A stretch of DNA of 64,000 nucleotides, from NCBI GenBank assembly GCA_013180625.2, contig SNVD02013097.1:631501-695500 (forward strand). The letters run 5' to 3'. The notes under the pieces were generated by a model, which saw only the letters and a list, made by a program, of their open reading frames with translations, had not been told where the DNA came from and did no database searches. This document shows, piece by piece, positions 46,950 to 59,341 of this stretch. Both the position numbers and the translations under genes were made by a program. Each line of letters opens with the position of its first letter. The first letter of the stretch is position 1. Source of the DNA: Boswellia sacra. Lineage: Eukaryota; Streptophyta; Magnoliopsida; Sapindales; Burseraceae.

Positions 46950-48872
46950 TGTCACGCCCTAACATCTCTTATTTAGAGACTTTAGGGGTGTTTGAATAAG
47001 AAATTAATAAAAAGGACTTCATCAATATCTCATTTCTTTTTTTTTTTTAATATACATCCCATGAATTCATTACAACATATGACCATTTGTTCAAAATAAA
47101 CTTTACATACACTAGTGACTAAAATCAATACATAAGTTGCTAGTCACATAACAAAATCTCCCATCATAAGCTAGGAGAATCAAGACCGTCCTCAAAACTC
47201 ATTGTATGCTACAGACTCCAGACTCCCTAGGAAAGCTTTGAAACACCACTAGTATGAACATCTTTTTGTGTACCTGTGGAGGGAGGGGGTGAGCATAAAG
47301 CCCAGCAGGAAAGATTCTAACATTATACTAAATCATACGCATTCAACAATTACTCAATTACAGAATTACACACCCATTAATAATAAATCTAATAATTATG
47401 TTCATTCGCACATCAAGTTTATATTCGTGTTCCCCTTGGATCCGTATACAAAACGGCCCATCAGGTCCAACACTAAAAATTTCATATCCGTATTCCCCTT
47501 GGAGCCGTATACAAAACGACCCATCCAAGGTCCAATGCATACATTTACAACCTTTCAATATAATTTCTACGATAAATTTCAAGAAAATACAATTTTTATA
47601 AAAAATCCTGGACTTTTAGGAAGTGTGCAGTCGATTTGGGTCGATTCTGTAATTCTGCTAGACACTCGACACTGTGTCGCTCGACACTCGACACTAGACA
47701 CTCGACACTCGACTCATGCATGTCGAGTAGTGCATGAACACGCAACGCTATTCACTCAACACTCGACGCTGTTCACAACCGACACTCGGCAGATGCCTCT
47801 CGATACTCGACACTGTTTGCACCCGACACTCGACATCACTTACTAGACACTCGACACTTGAACCTGCATGTCGAGTCGTGCATGCAGCACGCAACACTGC
47901 TCACTCGACACTCGACCTGTTCACCCCCGACACTCGACATATTCCACTCGACACTAGACAACAACCACTCGACACTCGACCTGTTCACACCCGACACTCG
48001 ACATATTCCACTCGACACTAGACAACGGCCATTCGACACTCAACCCGTTCACACCCGACACTCGACATATTCCACTCGACACTCGACAAACGAATATCGA
48101 GTGTTGTCGGATAAAACATCAGTATTTGAAACCAGAGTTGTGAAACTATTCTATTAAGTCGGTTAAAGCATCTCATTTCCAGATTTTGACTTCCAACTTC
48201 AAAAATTCATAAAAAATTCATTTTAACTCTAAATTCAATGAAATTAGCGGCTAAATAAAGCTTTATGTGTCTATTTTCCTAAACAAATGAAAAATCATAC
48301 AATTCTCAATCCAGAAAAATGCATCAGCTCAAACAACACATGACAGTCACATGAACTATAACTCCCCCTCAAGAACCATCTCTACTTCACTTCATAAGCA
48401 CTTAGTTTTCACACATACTTCCTCATTCAAACAACAAAACAATCAACTTACAATAAGTAGTTTCATTCATAATTCATCATCCATGTAACAAAACAATCGA
48501 TTTAGAATAGGTCACATGCATAACAAACCAATATCAATCAAAACAACAAAATACATGACATGATGTAAGTATAGTGTTAGAAAATCCCTACTTGTATTCC
48601 AAGCTTATACACCTCTTTGAAATTTTTCTCTCTTTTCTTCCCTCTTTTTTCTTCTTCTCCTTCTTCTCTTTTCCTCTCCCTATAACCGTGAGACTCTCCT
48701 CCTCTCTATATCCCGTTTCGAGAAAAATCCTCTCTCATATTTATGTATACAAGGCCTTGATTCATGGGCCTAAGTCCACTAACTTTCAACCCACATAATC
48801 CTTAAGACATGATTTCTAAATTTTTTTATATATATAAATGCATATATATTAATTTTCTTTTGAAACTCTACA
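46950..48872 (-). repeat. 3' LTR of the Gypsy element (1923 bp)
   Basis: Ends in TG...CA. Holds two copies of a ~67-bp minisatellite (47,412-47,535) and a TCGA-rich array (47,655-48,110). A CT-rich tract lies near 48,630-48,700. Confidence 0.88.
47655..48110. repeat. TCGA-rich array (CACTCGACA motif) in the left LTR
   Basis: Dozens of copies of CGACACTCGA and relatives, with TGTCGAGT in the other orientation interspersed (for example around 47,718, 47,868 and 48,094). The same array is at 54,560-55,000 in the other LTR. Confidence 0.85.
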
Positions 48873-48923
48873 ACCTACCCTTAAAAAAAAAAAAATTTTG
48901 TCCTCGAAATTTGAAAATATGAG

Positions 48924-50521
48924 TCAGAAATTACCTCTTGTGGTCAAAAGCTCTGGATAGTTTCTTTGAATCTTTGACTCTAACTCCCATGTGGCCTCTT
49001 CAACGCTTTGATGCTTCCACAAGACCTTGAGTAATGGAATGGTCTTGCCACATAAGACTTGCACTCTTGTGTCCAAGATTTGAATAGGAACCTCTTCATA
49101 CGAAACATCTTGTTGAATATCCAACTCATTCCAATCTAGTACATGTGTTGGGTGAGGCTCATACTTCCTTAGCATCGATACATGAAATGTGTTATAAATT
49201 CTCGATAATCGTGGTGGCAATGCTAGCTCATAAGCTACTTCGCCAACCCGTCTTAGAATTTCAAATGGGCCAATGTAGCGTGGAGCAAGTTTACCTTTCG
49301 GTCCAAAACGCATCAAGCCTTTACGTGGAGACACCTTTAAAAACACATGGTCACCCACTTTGAATTCTAACGGTCATCTCCTTTTGTCTGCATAGCTTTT
49401 CTGTCGACTCTGGGCTGCAAGTAAACATCGACGTATCAATTTCACCTTTTTAGTCGTCTCTCATACAAGCTCAAGTCCTAATAAGTTAGCTTCTCTCACT
49501 TCTACCCAACATAAAGGGGACCTACACGGTCTACCATAGAGTGCCTCAAAAGGTGCCATTCCAATACTTGACTGATAACTGTTGTTGTATGCAAATTTCA
49601 TAAGTGGTAAATGATCCTCCCAATTACCTTGAAAATCCATCACACAAGCCCTCAACATATCTTCCAAAATTTGAATAGTGCGCTCTGATTGACCATCATT
49701 TTGAGGATGAAAGGCTGTATTAAATAACAATTGAGTGCCCATAGCTCTTTGAAGGCTTTGCCAAATTGAGCGATAAACCTGGAATCTCTGTTTGACCCAC
49801 TGAAATCGGAACTCCATGCAGTCTCACAATTTCTTTAATGTACAGCCGACTCAAAACATCCACTGAATCGGTTGTACGTATAGGAAGAAAGTGTGATACT
49901 TTGGTTAACCTATCTACAATCACCCATATTGCATCCTTCCCTTTTAAAGAACGTGGTAATCCAGTAACAAAATCCATGGTGATGTGATCCCATTTCCACT
50001 CTGCTACCGGCAGTGGTTGGAGTAATCCTGCAGGCCTTTGATGCTCAGCCTTCACTTGTTGACAAGTAAGGCATCTGGACATATATTCAGCAACATCTCT
50101 CTTCATTTCCTTTCCACCAAAACTGGCGACGTAAATCATAATACATCTTGGTACCACCAGGATGAACAACAAATTTAGAATGATGAAATTCCTTAATGAT
50201 ATCATCTTTACACTCTTTACTTGATGGAACAAAGATCCTACCCTTGAATCGTAAACTCTCATTTGAACCAATTGTCCAATCCACACTTCCATCATCGCAT
50301 AACACTTGCTCATACAAGGCTATAGTCTCTAAATCTTGATGTTGCAATTCAATCACTCTATGCACAAGAGACGGTTGAGCAACAAGTGTAAAAAGGCGAA
50401 TTTGATCTCCGTGATCCTTAACCAAGATATCATAATCATAAACAGACCGTAACATGCTCCACTCCCCTATCACCGCACTAACCATGGCCCTTGACTTTCT
50501 ACTTAATGCGTCGGCCACCAC
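48924..50521 (-). pseudogene. integrase and chromodomain-like tail of the Gypsy element
   Basis: The part after RNase H begins VADALSRKSRAM. The zinc-binding region includes CLTCQQVKAEHQRPAGLLQP and the core WDHITMDFVTGLPRSLKGKD (50,313-49,720). The core then continues in another frame (TAFHPQNDGQSERTIQILED; FAYNNSYQSSIGMAPFEALY). The C terminus (49,358-48,924) has GPFEILRRVGEVAYELALP and a chromodomain-like VLWKHQSVEEATWELE, which in this clade targets heterochromatin. Two frame breaks are present. Confidence 0.85.
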
Positions 50522-50679
50522 ATTTGCCTTGCCTCGATGATTTGGATAGAGAAATCATAGTCTTCCCAATACTCCATCCATCTTCATTGTCTCAAGTTCA
50601 AGTCTTTCTGGGTGAAAATGTATTTCAAACTTTTGTGATCACAAAAGACTTTAAACCTTTCTCCATACAAATAATGTCG

Positions 50680-52300
50680 CTAAATTTTCAAAGCATACAC
50701 TACCACAGCAAGTTCTAAATCATGGGTGGGATAATTTTGCTCGTGAGGTTTCAACTGACGAGAAGCATAGGCTACAACCCGACCCTGTTGTATTAGCACA
50801 CACCCTAACCCATCCAAGGAGGCATCAGTGAATACTACATAATCAACTCCACGTTGTGGTATCACAAGAATAGGTGTTGAAGTTAATCTTTTCTTCAATT
50901 CTTGGAATGCTTGCTCACATGCATCATTCCATTCAAATCTGACTCCTTTCCTTGTTAACCTCGTCATTGGTGCAGCCAATCGAGAAAAGTTCTCAACAAA
51001 ACGCCGATAATAACCTGCTAGACCCAAGAAGCTGCGTACTTCAAACATATTCTTTGGCTTTCCCATTTCATAATTGCTTTTACTTTCGATGGATCCACTG
51101 ACATTCCTTGTCTTGACACCACATGGCCTAAAAATTTACTTCTGATAGCCAAAATTCACATTTACTCAGCTTGGCATACAGACGATGCTCTCTTAGGGTT
51201 TGAAGTGCTACGCATAGATGTTGTTCATGTTCAACTTCAGATGAAGAATAAATAAGGATATCATCCACAAACACAATCATAAATTGGTCTAAGTGAGGTT
51301 TGAAAATACGGTTCATCAAATCCATAAAGATAACAGGAGCATTAGTTAGTCCAAATGGCATGACCAAAAACTCATAATGCCCATACCGGGTATGAAAAGC
51401 GGTCTTGGGTATGTCTCCTTCCCTTATTCTCAACTGATGATACCCCGAACGAAGATCTATCTTGGAAAAACAACAAGATCCCCTTATCTGGTCGAACAAA
51501 TCATCGATCCTAGGTAAAGGATATTTGTTTTTCACTGTAACCCGATTTAACTACCTGTAATCTATACATAAACGCAATAAACCATCTTTCTTCTTTACAA
51601 ACAATGCTGGTGCACCCCAGGGAGAAGTATTGGGTCAGATGAATCCTTTCTCTAACAATTCTTCTATTTGCAGCTTTAGTTCCCTCAACTCTGCGGAAGC
51701 CATTCGATAAGGAGCAACTGATATGGGTGCCACACCTGGATACACTTCGATAGCAAACTCCACTTCTCTAGTTGGAGGTAACTCGGACAATTCTTCAGGA
51801 AAAACATAAAGAAAATCACTTACCACACGAGGAAGTTCAGAAACCCCTTTATTAGTCTCTTCTACTAATATACTTGCTATCATGTTCCTGACCCCTTTCT
51901 TGTTTTGCGACCCAAGCAAAGGGTAATGTAATAATGCATATTTGTCCCCATAAAAACTGAAAACGATCCCCTCCAGCATATGGATTATCACTTTCTTCTT
52001 GTGGCAGTCTAATATAACTCGATAAGCTGACAACTAATCCATTCCTAATATCACATCATAGTCAGTGAAATCCATAAGTATCAAATCAAATAACAACCTA
52101 TACCCATTTATCTTTAGCATACAGGAACGACATATCCTCCTAACTTCTAGAGTACTACCCATAGGTGACTCCACGTGTAATATAGAGTCCAACAAATCAG
52201 ACTCTAATCCTAATACAGATGCAAAATGGGTAGATACAAAAGAATGAGTAGCTCCAAAATCAAATAAAACACAGGCCTATGCATTAAAAACCAATAATGT
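50680..52300 (-). pseudogene. protease-RT-RNase H of the chromodomain Gypsy element
   Basis: The protease site reads DFGATHSFVS (the second residue differs from the usual D-S/T/C-G) near 52,260. RT starts after PYRMASAELRELKLQIEELL, with [29 protein letters not shown] and the catalytic FVDDILIYS intact (51,535-51,128); a stop precedes it near 51,550 in the IDYR-LN motif. RNase H reads [15 protein letters not shown] and [16 protein letters not shown] (51,066-50,680). Confidence 0.85.
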
Positions 52301-52554
52301 ACCTCCCACAACCACGTTGTCTGTAGGCTCTGTCGGTTGAGTCAGAGCAAAAACTAGTCCCTGAGTCATCTGTCCCTGATGTCTAGTGCTCTGAGATGAT
52401 CTTTGAGGCCTAACAGATTGAGAAGAAGCTGCCTGAGATCTTTGAGATGTCTGATGTGACTCAGCATTACGTCCCTGAAATGGTGGTCTAGACTGTGACT
52501 CTAACCCTTGTCGAGGAGTCAGTTGGGTTTGACTAGTGACACTCTAAGGACCTC

Positions 52555-53537
52555 TCATCCTTGCTGGATAATCCCATTGAATGTGATCGTATTGTCCGCA
52601 TCTATAACATTTGAGACACTGATGTTGCAAATGACCTGGTTTCTCACACCCATAACAAACTCTCTGACTCTATGAAGACCCACTTGACATGGAGCCTTGA
52701 GATTGCAGTTGCTGAGACTGAGAATTAAAGAAAGTCCTACTAGAATGAGTTCTCTGTCTCTTAGCTGAATAATCATGCTGTCTCACTCCTCTAGAAGGTA
52801 TGCCAATACCCTCTACCCTATGACTCTGGGATATCTCCTGTTCTGCAACTAAGGCAGTCTCCACCACATCAGAATATATTGTCAATCTACACACTATAAC
52901 TGAGGGTCTGATGTCATCTCTCAGTCTTTTTTGAAATCTCCGAGCCTTGCTAGCCTCATCTGCCACCAAACCAGGTGCAAAGCGGGATAAGGTAGTAAAT
53001 CGTGCCTCATATTGTTGCACTGTCATATTCCCCTGTGTCAAGTATATAAACTCATTTCCTTCTGATCACGAAAAACTGTAGGAAAATATTTGTCCAGAAA
53101 AGCAGTAAAGAAGTCTCTCCATGTAAGGATGTTTGCTTCTCTAATACGCTTAACAGATGTCCACCACTGTAATGCCTCTCTTGTCAACAGATGAGTTGCC
53201 ACCCTAACCAGTAAATCTTCTACAACTTGCAAAAGATTAAAGAGGCACTCAACTCGTATAAGCCAGTCTTCTGCAACATTCGGATTGGGCTCCCAATTAA
53301 AATAGGTGGATTGTAACGTTGGACTTCTCTAAGTGCATTCTTCATTCGATTGTTGACACCCATCTCTAATACCGGTTGAGGTGGTGGTGGTGGGTTAGCA
53401 CAAAGAGTATCCTTAACTGTGTTTGCCACTGTTTCTGCCAATATATTGGCCAAATCTCTCATAGCCCTGTAAAACTCCGACCTCTCACCACCCTCAGGTG
53501 GGTTGGAACTCGAAGCACCTCGCGTACGGGAACTCAT
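52555..53537 (-). pseudogene. gag of the chromodomain Gypsy element
   Basis: Opens MSSRTRGASSSNPPEGG. The capsid region follows after a frame change (LLTREALQWWTSVKRIREAN, FFTAFLDKYFPTVFRDQK, MTVQQYEARFTTLSRFAPGL), the Retrotrans_gag pattern. Near 52,600 a damaged zinc knuckle (CYRCGQYDHIQWD) is seen in which the last cysteine is lost. Breaks occur near 53,230 and 53,040. Confidence 0.8.
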
Positions 53538-54184
53538 TATCTAATTTTATCAATGGCAAAAACATAAGTGGCAGAATTCTATAACATATAGAACACAAAC
53601 ACAACAAACAATTATTCAAGGCACATGCAAGCACACAAGACATGACTCTACCCCTCCCAAACCATCTACATCCTTTTCCCAGGTCCACAGAAAAGCCTAG
53701 GCTCTGATACCACTCTGTCACGCCCTAACATCTCTTATTTAGAGATTTTAGGGGTGATTCAATAAGAAATTAATAAAAAGGACCTCATCAATATCTCATT
53801 TCTTTTCTTTTTTATATACATCCCATGAATTCATTACAACATATGACCATTTGTTCAAAATAAACTTTACATACACTGGTGACTAAAATCAATACATAAG
53901 TTGCTAGTCATATAAAAAAATCTCTCATCATAAGCTAGGGGAATCAAGACCGTCCCCAAAACTCATCGTATACATGCAGACTCCAGACTCTCTAGGAAAG
54001 CTCTGGAACACCACTAGTATGAATATTTTTCTGTGTACCTGTGGAAGGAGGGGGTGAGCATAAAGCCCAGTAGGCAAGATTCTAACATTATACTAAATCA
54101 CACGTATTCAACAATTACTCAATTACAAAATTACACACCCAATAATAATAAATCAAACAATTATGTTCATTCGCACATCAAGTT

Positions 54185-54450
54185 TATATTCATGTTCCCT
54201 TTGGATTCGTATACAAAACAGCTCATCCAATGTCCAACATATCATGTTTATTTTATATTTGTGTTCCCCTTGGATCCGTATACAAAATGGCCCATCCAAG
54301 GTCCAACACATCATGTTTATTATATTCGTGTTCCCCTTGGATCCGTGTACAAAACGACCCATCCAAGGTTCAACACTAAAAATTTCATATCCGCATTCCC
54401 CTTGGAGCCGTATACAAAACAACCCATCCAAGGTCCAATGCATACATTTA
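54185..54450. repeat. ~67-bp minisatellite, four copies, in the right LTR
   Basis: Units contain GTTCCCCTTGGATCCGTATA, CAAAACGGCCCATCCAAGG and TCCAACA. Copies start near 54,185, 54,252, 54,318 and 54,387. The left LTR has only two (47,412 and 47,478). Confidence 0.8.
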
Positions 54451-54559
54451 CAACCTTTCAATATAATTTCTACGATAAATTTTAAGAAAATACAATTTTT
54501 ATAAAAAATCCTGGACTTTCAGGAAGTGTGCAGTCGATTTGGGTCAGTTCTGTAATTCT

Positions 54560-55000
54560 ACTTGACACTTGACACTGTGCCGCTCCACACTCGACACTCG
54601 ACACTCAACTCTTGCATGTCGAGTCGTGCATGAACATACGATGCTGTTCACTCAACATTCGACGCTGTTCACACCTGGCACTTGGCAAATGCCTCTCGAC
54701 ACTCGACACTGTTTGCACTCGACACTCGACATCACTCACTCGACAGTCGACACTCGAACCTGCACGTCGAGTCGTGTATGCAGCATGCAACACTGCTCAC
54801 TCGACACTCGACTGTTCACCCCCGACATTCGACATATTCCACTTGACATTGACAACAACCACTCGACACTCGACCCGTTCACACCTGACACTCAACATAT
54901 TCCACTTGACACTAGACAACAGCCACTCGACACTCGACCCGTTCACACCCGACACTCAACATATTTCACTCGACACTCGACAAATGAATGTCGAGTGTTG
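54560..55000. repeat. TCGA-rich array in the right LTR
   Basis: Same structure as 47,655-48,110, with many point differences that often convert a CG in the motif to TG or CA (CACTTGACA, CACTCAACA). Confidence 0.85.
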
Positions 55001-55851
55001 TCGGATGAAATATCAGTATCTGAAACCAGAGTTGTGAACCTGTTCTATTAAGTTGGTTAAAGCATCTCATTTCCAGATTTCGACTTCCAACTTAAAAAAT
55101 TCATAAAAAATTCATTTTAACTCCAAATTCAATGAAATTAGCGGCTAAATAGAGCTTCATATGTCTATTTTCCTAAACAAATGAAAAATCATATATTTCT
55201 CAATCCAGAAAAATGCATCAGCTCAAACAACATAGGACAGTCACATGAACTACAACTCCCCTTCAAGAACCATCTCTACTTCACTTCATAAGCACTTAGT
55301 TTTCACACATACTTCCTCATTCAAACAACAAAACAATCAACTTATAATAAGTAGTTTCATTCATAATTCATCATCCATGCAACAAGACAATCGATTTAGA
55401 ATAGGTCACATGCATAACAAACCATTATCAATTAAAACAACAAAATACATGACATGATGTAAGTATAGTGTTAGAAAATCCCTACTTGTATTCCAAGCTT
55501 ATACACCTCTTTGAAATTTTTCTCTCTTTTCTTCCCTTTCTTTTCTTCTTCTCATTCTTCTCTTTTCCTCTCCCTATAACCATGAGACTCTCCTCTTCTC
55601 TATATCCTGTTTTCAGAAAAATCCTCTCTCATATATATATACAAGGCCTTGATTCATGGGCCTAAGTCCACTAACTTTCAACCACATAATCCTTAAGACA
55701 TGATTTCTAAATTTTGTAATATATAAATGCATACATATTAATTTTCTTTTGAAACTTTATAGCTTAAAACTGTTGGAAACGTGTCTTGGGAAGATGCTGC
55801 CACCGAAGACTTGAGCCTTGGACATTTTAAGCTTGTAGGCACGTACATGAC

Positions 55852-56345
55852 AAGCTTCTACTCCAATCATCCACAGAGATGTCAAGTCATCTAATATATT
55901 CTTGGATGATAATTATACTACAAAAGTATTTGATTTTGGGGCTTCGAAGTTGGTTCTAATGGACACGACTTAATTGTTCACAATGGTGCAAGGCAATCTT
56001 GGGTACCTAGACCTTAAATACTTTTTCATCAGTGAGTTGATAGCGTAAAGTGATGTTTACAACTTTGGAGTTGTCCTTGTTGAGCTACTGATAGGAAAAA
56101 AGGCCAGTTTTATGAGATAATCTTAAGGAGGAGAGAAGTATGGTGAGGTATTTTATTTCTTTATTGCAAGAGGGTTATTTATTTGAAATTCTTGAGAGCC
56201 ATATAGTGAACAATGGGAATAAGAAATAGCTTGCAGCAGTGGCTGAGCTGTCATCAAGGTGCTTAAGAGTGAAAAGGGATGAGAAGCCTACCATGGGGGA
56301 AGTAGCAATATTGGAATTAGAGAGATTGTTAATGATGCATGATAA
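55852..56345 (+). pseudogene. second WAK kinase fragment (C-lobe only), multiple stops
   Basis: Starts abruptly at [24 protein letters not shown] sequence. DFG is kept (KVFDFGASK), followed by stops after MDTT and near 56,048, then SDVYNFGVVLVELLIGKKA, a frameshift, and SSRCLRVKRDEKPTMGEVAI to LERLLMMH. It is more degraded than the copy at 36,543 and lacks everything upstream of the catalytic loop. Its 3' flank resembles 37,400-37,430. It is a remnant of a tandem WAK array. Confidence 0.85.
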
Positions 56346-56639
56346 AAACTTGCACAAAAAAATGTCTACAATGCCAATGAATGTGAAGATGGTAAAGATG
56401 CAATTGCCAGGTATGACAACATCAACAAGTAGGCGACAATAGCGGCGTTTGATGATGGTAGATGAATAGATGTTTGTGTGGTATGATATATATTTATGCT
56501 AAGCGCTTTATTATCCCAAATAGACAACCAAACATTGTGTTATAACTTGAATAATTAGTAAGTGCTAGCTTGATGTGTGCAAGTCATATTTTTTTATTAC
56601 TTTTTCAATTTTCTTGTTCTCCAATCACTCATTTCTTGA

Positions 56640-57991
56640 TTGTCTTCATAGCATAATGACACATCCAAAAAAAAAGGATTATCTCTCAAGTATAGGAGTG
56701 TCAAAGTAATAAACCCAGTAAGACTGGGGTCGATCCACGAGGAAGGGGATTTAGCGGTGCAAACTCTAAGATAAGCAAATATGATATGAATAATTCAAAG
56801 AAATGACAAGATAATATCAACAAATATAAGTAAAGATGGCAGGCAGTACTACCGACCGTTCAAATGTAGAACAAAAATAAAAGTTGTTAAAACCATCCAT
56901 GGAAATTAGGAGGTAAAATCTACCATAGCAAATAAAAGAACAAGTTCATAAACAATAAATGAGAATAATTAAAATACAAGTAAGAGGAATTAACACAATA
57001 ATAATGAAAGCTAAGGTTAGGGGATCTGTCATTGATATTTCAAATAAAGATAAGCAACCTGATTATAACTTAATTGGAATCCACACATCAAGGAGGTTTC
57101 AATTGGAAGGTATGTCATTTAAGCCCAATTTTAGTTATATGAGTTATATTTGTTTCATTACCAATAGTTATACCACTTCTTATAAATGGGTTCAAGCATC
57201 CAATATGCCAATCACCATATGTCTACAAAAAATCAAGGTTTCTAACTATGCTTGTGTCGGTAAGGAAGAACCATACGACATCTAAAAAGGATCCAAGCAT
57301 TTGATATGCTAAGGATTGTCTACAATGGATCAAGACCTTCACTTTATGAGTGATGTCAAGATTAATTAGGGAAATAAATATAAATCATATAAAATAAATA
57401 ATAAAGGATTATGATTATTAAGCACATATCAAAGGGTTAGAAAATCCTTATTCTCATATCAAGGGTTTCACTCTTTGACCTTAGCAAAAGAGAATTTAGC
57501 AAGATATTATAAAAGAAAGAAAATAAATTACAAGAAAAAGAAGATTTATTAATAACATTAAGATAACAAAACACAAGAGAAAACATAATAATAAGTGATC
57601 TCAGCCAAGGCCAAGATGCCCTAATGGGTCACAACACACCTCTATTTATAGATATATTCAGGGGCAAACTTGTCAAATTATAAAGGGACAACTGTAAAAT
57701 ATCTTATTGATAATTTGGATCATCATATGCACCGACTTTGATCACCAATTTCAGCATCGAATTATTTAGAATTTTGATCACATGTCTTCATGAAAGTTAT
57801 AGATATTTCTCTCAGCTTTCTAGAACATCTTGATTCATACGATTTGAATATGTTTATCAAGAGATATGGTCGAAATATAGAGGCATGGTCAGGCTGGATC
57901 GAAACTACAAATGGGTTCACTTCAAGCCCATTTTTTCTCTACTAAGAGCCCGAATTTGATGATGCTTGTGAAATACAATCTTGTAGATAAT
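56640..57991 (-). mobile_element. retroelement LTR fragment(s), probably minus orientation
   Basis: AAACCCAGTAAGACTGGGGT then CGATCCACGAGGAA near 56,710 is a motif common near the 3' end of plant Gypsy LTRs (read on the minus strand). A CACCTCTATTTATAGA promoter-like box is at about 57,640. No reliable termini or target duplication were found. Scattered open frames (for example 56,959-57,285) have no features. Confidence 0.4.
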
Positions 57992-59341
57992 TGATAAGTG
58001 TCTATTTATATATCATTTTCATATCAATTCGTCCATGTTTCTTTGCTATATTCCTTGGTATTTTTATATTTTTGTGTGGTTTTGATATTTGTAGGAGTTT
58101 TGGAGCAACTTGCACAAAAATGGAGTAAAACCCTTCATTTTCACCTCTGCTAGTCAACCATCTTCTCGGATTTAATTGTATTGATATACAATGAACCCGA
58201 TGACATATTATATACCGTTGGAAAGCTCTCGAAGTCTATTTTCTGGAGAAATTTACGGTTTATAAATCCATTCAGTGTACCAAAAGTTGTAATCAAAACA
58301 GTGTGAGAAATATAGAAATGTAATTCCACAAATCACTGTAGCATGTATAATACGGGACACTGTAGCAGTTACTGTAGCAGAGTATTTAAACACATTTTAG
58401 GGTTTTATTTTCATAACTGAAGGGGGGAAAACGTGGGAGGAGGCTGCATTTCTGGATTTCTCTCATCCCTTGGAGTTCTTGAAGGAGAAAGAAGATTTTG
58501 AAAGAGGAGGAACTACAATTCCAAGAAGATTCATCTACAAAGAAGATTTTCAAAGAATTTGCTAAGTTCTTTCTTTCCTTTTCAATTCTGGAATTTCTCT
58601 GTATTGTATTTGTTATTCTGATTGAATATGTGTAACTAAATCTGAATTGGTTGAGGGTGATTTCAAAGCCCTTGATATGGATTTTGTGAGTTGATTGTGT
58701 AAGAAATTGTTATCCAATTCTCTAATTGAAGTTGCTTGTATTTTCCCATATCTAATGCTTATGATTGCTTACTGATTGTATTTGGAATGGCCAACTGAAT
58801 ATAATCTGTTGTTGTCTATTGCTAGATTAGAAATCTTGATCCGTAATTGTCATGAATTTCCAATCATTAGTAGCAAAATTGTGATCAGAGATTGCAATTG
58901 GAAAATACAACCTAGGTTAAATAATCTGAACTTGTGTGATTATTGCTTAGATCAACCTATCTTTCTCATCGTAATGCTTCCATTGAATTAAACTTAGAGA
59001 GCTTGTTCTAGGTTGTTTAATGGATAGAGATTAAATAAAGAGCTTGTTTTATTTAACAACAAAGTAAGGAAAGATTGGGATAACAGAGCTTGTTGTTATC
59101 TACGGTTGATAACTTCAATGCTGTAATTGGATTACAATTCTATGTTAATTCACAAATTCATATCTTGTGGCAGAGAATGAACTCTTAACCAAGTGTCTCT
59201 CATTGATTTTTCACTCCATTTAACTTTGCTTTGTGTTATTCTTCATTTGCTTTCGTATTAAGTTTAGTTAATCAATCAACAAAACCCCCCCTGTTTAGTT
59301 TATTATTGCTGGAAAATAACAAATTCAATTAGAATCAATCC
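57992..59341 (+). repeat. Athila/Tat-like Gypsy LTR sequence, plus orientation
   Basis: Begins TGATAAGTGTCTATTTATAT. It contains a purine-rich stretch and a CACTGTAGCA motif repeated three times (58,333-58,382). From 58,555 it is the left arm of the large inverted repeat. The 71-residue open frame at 58,776-58,991 occurs identically inverted and is not a gene. Confidence 0.6.

Larger units (their letters stand above)
46950..55761 (-). mobile_element. chromodomain Gypsy LTR retrotransposon (8.8 kb), minus strand
   Basis: Long LTRs at 46950-48872 and 53716-55761 start TGTCACGCCCTAACATC. Flanks are GCTTG on the left and GCTTA on the right, a 4/5 match. The primer site TGGTATCAGAGC (minus) is at 53701-53712, and the polypurine tract AAGGGTAGGT abuts the 3' LTR at 48,873-48,882. 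The order gag-PR-RT-RH-INT with a C-terminal chromodomain-like segment places it in Ty3/Gypsy, probably the Tekay/Del lineage. Frameshifts and stops in most domains mean it is not autonomous. Confidence 0.9.
53716..55761 (-). repeat. 5' LTR of the Gypsy element (2046 bp)
   Basis: Co-linear with 46950-48872 but carries four copies of the ~67-bp minisatellite (54,185-54,450). Its outer end is TATA instead of TACA. Confidence 0.88.

Noticed and set aside
47268..48157. overlapping His/Thr/Arg-rich ORFs in the Gypsy LTR
   Set aside because: They are translations of the TCGA-rich and minisatellite repeats, open because the repeat lacks stops in several frames.
47655..55000. CRISPR-like arrays
   Set aside because: The repeats are direct and degenerate without unique spacers, and lie inside plant LTRs.
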